This document shows positions 6,284 through 9,860 of a stretch of 9,860 bases of DNA, one piece after another. How positions within the stretch are numbered: the stretch's first letter is position 1; each line of letters begins with the position of its first letter. This DNA is from Pseudomonadota bacterium (lineage in GTDB: Bacteria > Myxococcota_A > Polyangia > Polyangiales > Sandaracinaceae), in contig JAEZBP010000065.1 of the NCBI GenBank assembly GCA_023427125.1, forward strand, positions 1-9,860, given 5' to 3'. Below the pieces are notes generated by a model. That model saw only the letters and a list, made by a program, of their open reading frames with translations, was not told the DNA's origin and did not search any database. The position numbers were made by a program, and so were the translations under genes.

Positions 6284-7651
6284 ATGAGAGGGGCTCGACT
6301 CGCCAGCTACGACCTCGTGCGCAAGATCGCCGCCGGCGGCATGGCGGAGATCTTCCTCGCGCGCCAGTGGGGGGAGGGCGGCTTCTTCCGCGACGTGGTG
6401 ATCAAGCGGCTCTTTCCGCACCTCGCCGAGAACGAGCGCCAGCTCCGCATGTTCCAGGACGAGGCGCGCCTGCTCTCGCAGCTGTCGCACCCCAACATCC
6501 CCCAGGTCTACGACGTCGGCATCGACGATGGCTACTGGTACATCGCGATGGAGTTCGTCGACGGGCTGACCGTCGCCGATCTCTGGCGCCTCGGCGCGAA
6601 GTCCGGGCAGGTCATGCCGATGAACGTGGCCCTCGCCGTGGTGGTGCAGGCGTGCGACGCGCTCCATCACGCGCACGAGCGCAAGGACCGCGCGGGGCAT
6701 GCGCTGCGGATCGTCCATCGCGACGTGACCCCCCACAACGTCATGCTGACGCGCGACGGAGTGGCGAAGCTGATGGACTTCGGGGTGGCGGCGACCTCCG
6801 CCCGCAAGGACACCGAGGCCGGCGCCGTGCGGGGCACGTTCTCGTACATGGCGCCCGAGCAGGTGAGGGGCAGGCCGCTCGACAAGCGCGCCGACGTGTT
6901 CGCGCTCGGGGTGATGCTCTACGAGCTGACCACCGGGACGCGACTCTTCCGGGGCACCGACGTGCAGATCATGACGCAGGTCGTGGAGCAGGACGCGCCG
7001 CCTCCCTCGGAGCGGGTGCCGGGCTACCCCGAGGATCTCGAGGAGATCGTGCTCGCGGCGCTCGCGCGCGATCGCGGCGCCCGCTTGCCGAGCGCGCAGC
7101 ACCTCGCGGGCTATCTGGAAGAGCTCGCGACGCGGCACGCGCTCTTGATCGGCCCGCGGGCGGTCGCGCGCTACTTCGCGAGCGTCGCGCCGGCCGAGCC
7201 GATCCACGAGGAGGCGCTCGGCATGGTCGAGATCGCGCCCCGACTCGAGCTGGTGCCCGACTCGGAGGCACGACGCATCTGGGGCCCCTCCGAGGAGCAG
7301 CCGCTGCCCGAGATCGACGAGAAGGAAGTCCTCGACGATCTGCAGCTCCTCAGCGGCGACGACGGCTACACGTTCGGCGACGAGCTCGAGCCGATCGATC
7401 TCGTCGAGGCGGTCGACGAGCTCGAGGGCCTCGCGCACCCCGAGCCCGACGCCGCTCTCGACTCGAGCGCGCTGGTGCTCGACGGCTTCGTCGAGGACGG
7501 TGGGCAGAGGCCGGTGGTGCTCCTCGACGAGCGCGTGCGCAAGGATCCGACCGGGCGCAACCGCACAGATCCGACCGGGCGCAACCGCACCCAGGGCGGC
7601 GACTACGTCGACGAGCTCGAGCGCCGCCTCGCCGGCGACGGCGACGAGTAG
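6284..7651 (+). CDS. Soluble Hanks-type serine/threonine protein kinase
   Basis: A 455-residue bacterial Ser/Thr kinase. The kinase domain spans about 8-285: glycine-rich loop IAAGGMAEIFLA (15-26, first Gly replaced by Ala, as often seen in myxobacterial kinases), ATP-binding Lys41, helix-C Glu60, catalytic loop HRDVTPHN (145-152, Asp147 as base), DFG (165-167), activation segment to APEQ region (190-193) and the RADVFALGVMLYEL helix-F region (202-215). It is an RD kinase, so activation-loop phosphorylation is likely; candidates include Thr177 and Thr185. The tail from about 300 is acidic and low in complexity, with EIDEKEVLDDLQLL at 343-356, and ends with two copies of DPTGRNRT (421-436). 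There is no membrane span, PASTA or other sensor domain, so it probably receives its input from a partner or a soluble signal. It is divergent from the SDR gene and convergent with the lipoprotein gene. Target unknown. Confidence 0.95.
   Translation: MRGARLASYDLVRKIAAGGMAEIFLARQWGEGGFFRDVVIKRLFPHLAENERQLRMFQDEARLLSQLSHPNIPQVYDVGIDDGYWYIAMEFVDGLTVADLWRLGAKSGQVMPMNVALAVVVQACDALHHAHERKDRAGHALRIVHRDVTPHNVMLTRDGVAKLMDFGVAATSARKDTEAGAVRGTFSYMAPEQVRGRPLDKRADVFALGVMLYELTTGTRLFRGTDVQIMTQVVEQDAPPPSERVPGYPEDLEEIVLAALARDRGARLPSAQHLAGYLEELATRHALLIGPRAVARYFASVAPAEPIHEEALGMVEIAPRLELVPDSEARRIWGPSEEQPLPEIDEKEVLDDLQLLSGDDGYTFGDELEPIDLVEAVDELEGLAHPEPDAALDSSALVLDGFVEDGGQRPVVLLDERVRKDPTGRNRTDPTGRNRTQGGDYVDELERRLAGDGDE
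7544..7590 (+). repeat. Perfect two-copy 24-bp tandem repeat in the kinase tail
   Basis: The 23-base core starting GATCCGACCGGG is identical at 7544-7566 and 7568-7590, a period of 24 bp or 8 codons, encoding DPTGRNRT twice. The absence of any silent difference between copies suggests a recent duplication, or conversion between the copies. Confidence 0.9.
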
Positions 7652-7652
7652 C

Positions 7653-7680
7653 CGGGTCCTCGTCAGCGGTCTCGGACCCG
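7653..7680. terminator. Hairpin between convergent kinase and lipoprotein genes
   Basis: CGGGTCC (7653-7659) pairs perfectly with GGACCCG (7674-7680) around a 14-base loop, filling nearly all of the 31-base gap between the two stop codons. The symmetry would serve both directions. There is no T-run on either side, so termination would not be of the classic intrinsic type. Confidence 0.5.
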
Positions 7681-7682
7681 CC

Positions 7683-7961
7683 TCACGGAGCGGGCGGGCG
7701 GACCGGCTCGCCCTCGCCGCGGCAGGGCTGGAGCAGCGACGTCCCCTCTTCGCAGAAGCCGTCGACACAGAGGCGGAGCGCTCCGCACGTGCGACTGTCG
7801 TTGCACTCACTCACCTGCGTACACGGCGTGCCGCTCAGCGGCTCGGGCGCGTCCGGCTGTCGCGGGCACCCGGACACCAGGGCCAGGCCCGCGCCGAGCG
7901 CGAGCACCGTGAGGAGAGGTCCGAGAGGGCGGACGAATCGGTGGAGAGCGGTGACTCGCAT
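7683..7961 (-). CDS. Small cysteine-rich lipoprotein
   Basis: A 92-residue protein with a basic N-terminus (MRVTALHRFVRP), a hydrophobic core LLTVLALGAGLAL and a lipobox LVSGC, with Cys32 as the likely lipid-modified residue after signal peptidase II cleavage. The mature ~60 residues contain six further Cys (47, 53, 59, 65, 70, 80) in the pattern GTPCTQVSEC...TCGALRLCVDGFC, which resembles the short disulfide-rich repeat common in secreted and lipid-anchored proteins of Polyangia. It ends with a Pro-rich tail. It should be attached to the envelope outside the cytoplasm. The ATG at 7961 has no clear ribosome binding site. It lies 60 bases downstream of the sigma-54 activator on the same strand but has its own promoter-like site. 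Function unknown. Confidence 0.8.
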   Translation of the reverse strand: MRVTALHRFVRPLGPLLTVLALGAGLALVSGCPRQPDAPEPLSGTPCTQVSECNDSRTCGALRLCVDGFCEEGTSLLQPCRGEGEPVRPPAP

Positions 7962-7976
7962 GCGTGGCCCGTCGAG

Positions 7977-8005
7977 ACTGTAGTAACGGCACGGGTGTGC
8001 GACCA
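7977..8005 (-). promoter_or_regulatory. Possible promoter of the lipoprotein gene
   Basis: On the minus strand TGGTCG (8005-8000), a 17-bp spacer and TACAGT (7982-7977) precede the lipoprotein ATG by 15 bases, which would give a leader of about 9 bases and would explain the missing ribosome binding site. The -35 box is a weak match. The context CTACAGTCTCG (7982-7972) matches the one upstream of the 54-residue protein at 10 of 11 bases. Confidence 0.28.
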
Positions 8006-8021
8006 GGGCTCCGGCTCGAGG

Positions 8022-9860
8022 TCAGAGGATCTCGTACTCGCGCAGCCGCCGATAGAAGGTGCGGCGCGCCATCCCGAGCACCTTCGCGGCCCGCACGCGG
8101 TTCCACGCGCTCGTCTCGAGCGCCTCCAGGATGCGGCGCTTCTCGAGGTCCTTGAACTCCTCGATGCTCGCCGGCGGCGGGTCCGCACCGGGAGGCGGCG
8201 AGGCCGCCTCGCGCGCCGCCCGCTCGAGCCGCGGAGGGACCGGCTGCCTTTCCTCGCCGAGCGCCAGGTCGTCGGCCTCGATGACCCCATCGGCCATGAC
8301 CCACGCGTTCAGCAAGAGGTGCTCGAGCTGACGGACGTTGCCGGGCAGAGGATGGGCGGCGAGGCGCTGCACAGCGTCGCGGCCGATCCGCTTGGGCGGC
8401 AGCCCGTCACGCTTGGCGAAGGTCGCGAGGAAGTGGTCGCAGAGGAGGGGGATGTCCTCGCTCCGCTCGCGCAGGGGAGGCAGCCAGAGCTCGACGACGT
8501 TGAGGCGATAGTAGAGGTCCTCGCGGAAGAGGCCGCGCTGAACCAGCTCCTTGAGCGGTTTGTTCGACGCGGCGATCACGCGCACGTCGACCTCGAGCTC
8601 CTGCTCGCCACCGACCGGGCGGACCTTGCGATCCGAGAGCACCCGCAGGAGGTCCACCTGCATCTTGGGCGGCATGTCGCCGACCTCGTCGAGGAAGAGC
8701 GTGCCGCCCGACGCCTTCACGATGACGCCTGCGCGATCCCGCTCCGCGCCCGTGAACGCGCCGCGGACGTGCCCGAAGAGCTCGCTCTCGAGGAGCGGCT
8801 CGGGGATGGCCGCGCAGTTCACCGGGACGAAGGGCTTGCGCGATCGGGCGCCGCCGAAGTGGATCGCGCGCGCGATGAGCTCCTTGCCGGTGCCGCTCTC
8901 GCCCTGGATCACCACGGGCACGTCGGCGTCGCGCACGCGATCGATCACCGCGAACACCCGCCGCATGCGCTCGCTGCGCCCGACGATGCCGTGCCGATCG
9001 TTGGCGGCCCGCAGCGCCTCGCGCGCTCGGACCAGCTCGCCGCGCGCGTCGTCGAGCTCGGCGGACTTCGCGTGGAGCAGCCGCTCGATCTCCTCCTTGG
9101 CGCGCCCGAGCTCGTCGTTCGCGGCCTCGAGCTCCTCGTGCCGCCGCTCGAGGCTCGCGAGGAGCCTCGCGTTCTCGAGCGCGATGGCGGCCTGATCGGC
9201 GAAGGCGAGGAGCAGATCGAGGTCCGCCTCCCCGAAGCGGCCGCGCCGCATGCGGTGCTCGAGGTAGAGCACGCCGACCGTGCCCGCGCGCCCGCGGATC
9301 GGGAGGCACGCGATCGACTTGAGCATCAGCTTGTGGACCGAGACGTACTCGCTGAGGCGCTGATCGCGCAGGGCGTCGACGGTGAGGATCGGCTCGCCGT
9401 CGATGAGGACCGCCTCGGCGATCGAGCGGCTGAACGCCACGTGGGGATCGTCGGGGCTCGCGATGTCGCGCACGGTGCGCGGCAGGAGGGCGCCCTGCTC
9501 GGCGAGCAGCACGAAGCCGCGCTCCGCGCCGGAGAGCTCGATGGCGCAGTCGGTGATCCGCTCGAGCAGCCGGTCGAGGTCGTGCTCGGAGGCGAGGCGC
9601 TTGAGGATCTCCAGGAGGCGGGCGAGTCGGCCGTCTGCGAATGGATCGGGGAGCCGGGCGCGGCGCTCGCCGTCGCCGGCGGCCCGACGGCGAGGGCGCT
9701 GGCGGCGCGCGTCGGTCCAGAAGGCCTCGCGGCGCTCGCGCGAGAGCCCTGTCGCGATCGACTCGAGCGCCTCGACTGCCTGCTCCCACGCGCGGCGCGC
9801 GAGGAACTCGGCGCCTCGCAGCTCGTGCAGGCGCGCGAGCGCGGCGAGGCACTGCCACTC
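8022..9860 (-). CDS. GAF / sigma-54 AAA+ / Fis-HTH transcriptional activator (N-terminus outside window)
   Basis: The frame is open from the window edge at 9860 to the TGA at 8024-8022, giving 612 visible residues. An internal GTG at 9512 is not the start: coding sequence clearly continues upstream, including LLEILKRLASEHDLDRLLERITDCAIELSGAERG (split over 82-115), the normal beginning of a GAF domain. In order: a helical, TPR-like end (1-50), an Arg-rich linker (51-70), GAF (about 78-230), a coiled coil (about 233-290), then a complete sigma-54 AAA+ domain: Walker A GESGTGKE (320-327), GAFTGA (367-372), Walker B GGTLFLDEVGD (385-395), LFREDLYYRLNV (444-455). A Fis-type HTH closes the protein (573-612). 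It should use ATP to remodel sigma-54 RNA polymerase in response to a GAF-bound or upstream signal. The TPR-like part suggests a larger protein, possibly with a kinase domain further upstream, as known in Polyangia; that part is not visible. Confidence 0.93.
   Translation of the reverse strand, partial: EWQCLAALARLHELRGAEFLARRAWEQAVEALESIATGLSRERREAFWTDARRQRPRRRAAGDGERRARLPDPFADGRLARLLEILKRLASEHDLDRLLERITDCAIELSGAERGFVLLAEQGALLPRTVRDIASPDDPHVAFSRSIAEAVLIDGEPILTVDALRDQRLSEYVSVHKLMLKSIACLPIRGRAGTVGVLYLEHRMRRGRFGEADLDLLLAFADQAAIALENARLLASLERRHEELEAANDELGRAKEEIERLLHAKSAELDDARGELVRAREALRAANDRHGIVGRSERMRRVFAVIDRVRDADVPVVIQGESGTGKELIARAIHFGGARSRKPFVPVNCAAIPEPLLESELFGHVRGAFTGAERDRAGVIVKASGGTLFLDEVGDMPPKMQVDLLRVLSDRKVRPVGGEQELEVDVRVIAASNKPLKELVQRGLFREDLYYRLNVVELWLPPLRERSEDIPLLCDHFLATFAKRDGLPPKRIGRDAVQRLAAHPLPGNVRQLEHLLLNAWVMADGVIEADDLALGEERQPVPPRLERAAREAASPPPGADPPPASIEEFKDLEKRRILEALETSAWNRVRAAKVLGMARRTFYRRLREYEIL

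Noticed and set aside
6143..7810. Long minus-strand frame antisense to the kinase, rich in Asp, Glu, His and Val.
   Set aside because: Its composition mirrors the kinase codons, it lacks any domain, and it overlaps the SDR start and the lipoprotein gene.
6271..7983. 570-codon frame from a GTG at 6271 overlapping the kinase.
   Set aside because: It is a +2 shadow frame with Arg-rich composition; the kinase frame has every catalytic motif.

Overview
The window looks like chromosomal DNA of a high-GC member of the Myxococcota, most likely Polyangia (Sandaracinaceae-like). This rests on very strong G/C preference at third codon positions, a soluble Hanks-type kinase with an HRDVTPHN catalytic loop, a GAF/sigma-54 activator, a short Cys-rich lipoprotein, and several GTG/TTG starts. 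The placement is from gene style only; no rRNA or tRNA is present. There is no CRISPR, insertion sequence, phage or integrase gene.

Layout. (1) 1-195: 3' end of an unidentified plus-strand gene. It meets, tail to tail, (2) a tightly packed minus-strand operon at 4891-199, read in the order DUF4350-like membrane protein, MoxR AAA+ ATPase, DUF58/vWA membrane protein, rsmA (16S rRNA dimethyladenosine transferase). Two junctions are 4-base GTGA overlaps and the third gap is 3 bases, so translational coupling is likely. (3) 4892-5129: a divergent intergenic region with a 30-bp-spaced direct repeat, a promoter-like site and a foldable leader. (4) 5130-5294: a 54-residue protein with a very good ribosome binding site. 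(5) 6146-5298: an SDR-fold protein related to the MFE-2 3-hydroxyacyl-CoA dehydrogenase type, in which the catalytic Ser, Tyr and Lys are replaced. (6) 6284-7651: a soluble Ser/Thr kinase with an acidic tail and a perfect two-copy 24-bp repeat. (7) 7961-7683: a small Cys-rich lipoprotein. (8) 9860-8022: most of a GAF + sigma-54 AAA+ + Fis-type HTH activator whose N-terminus lies beyond the window.

How they work together. The MoxR/DUF58/DUF4350 trio is a known type of envelope-associated chaperone module, in which the ATPase acts with a vWA partner and a membrane protein; the substrate is unknown. Coupling it to rsmA is unexpected functionally but clear in the DNA. The kinase and the sigma-54 activator are signalling proteins placed near each other on opposite strands; nothing visible proves they act together.

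I do not see a convincing new multi-gene system. The most worthwhile leads are the 54-residue protein with its structured leader, the catalytically altered SDR, and the repeat in the kinase tail. All ORF-sized stretches antisense to these genes are best explained as high-GC shadows. No stretch over 300 bases lacks a gene.
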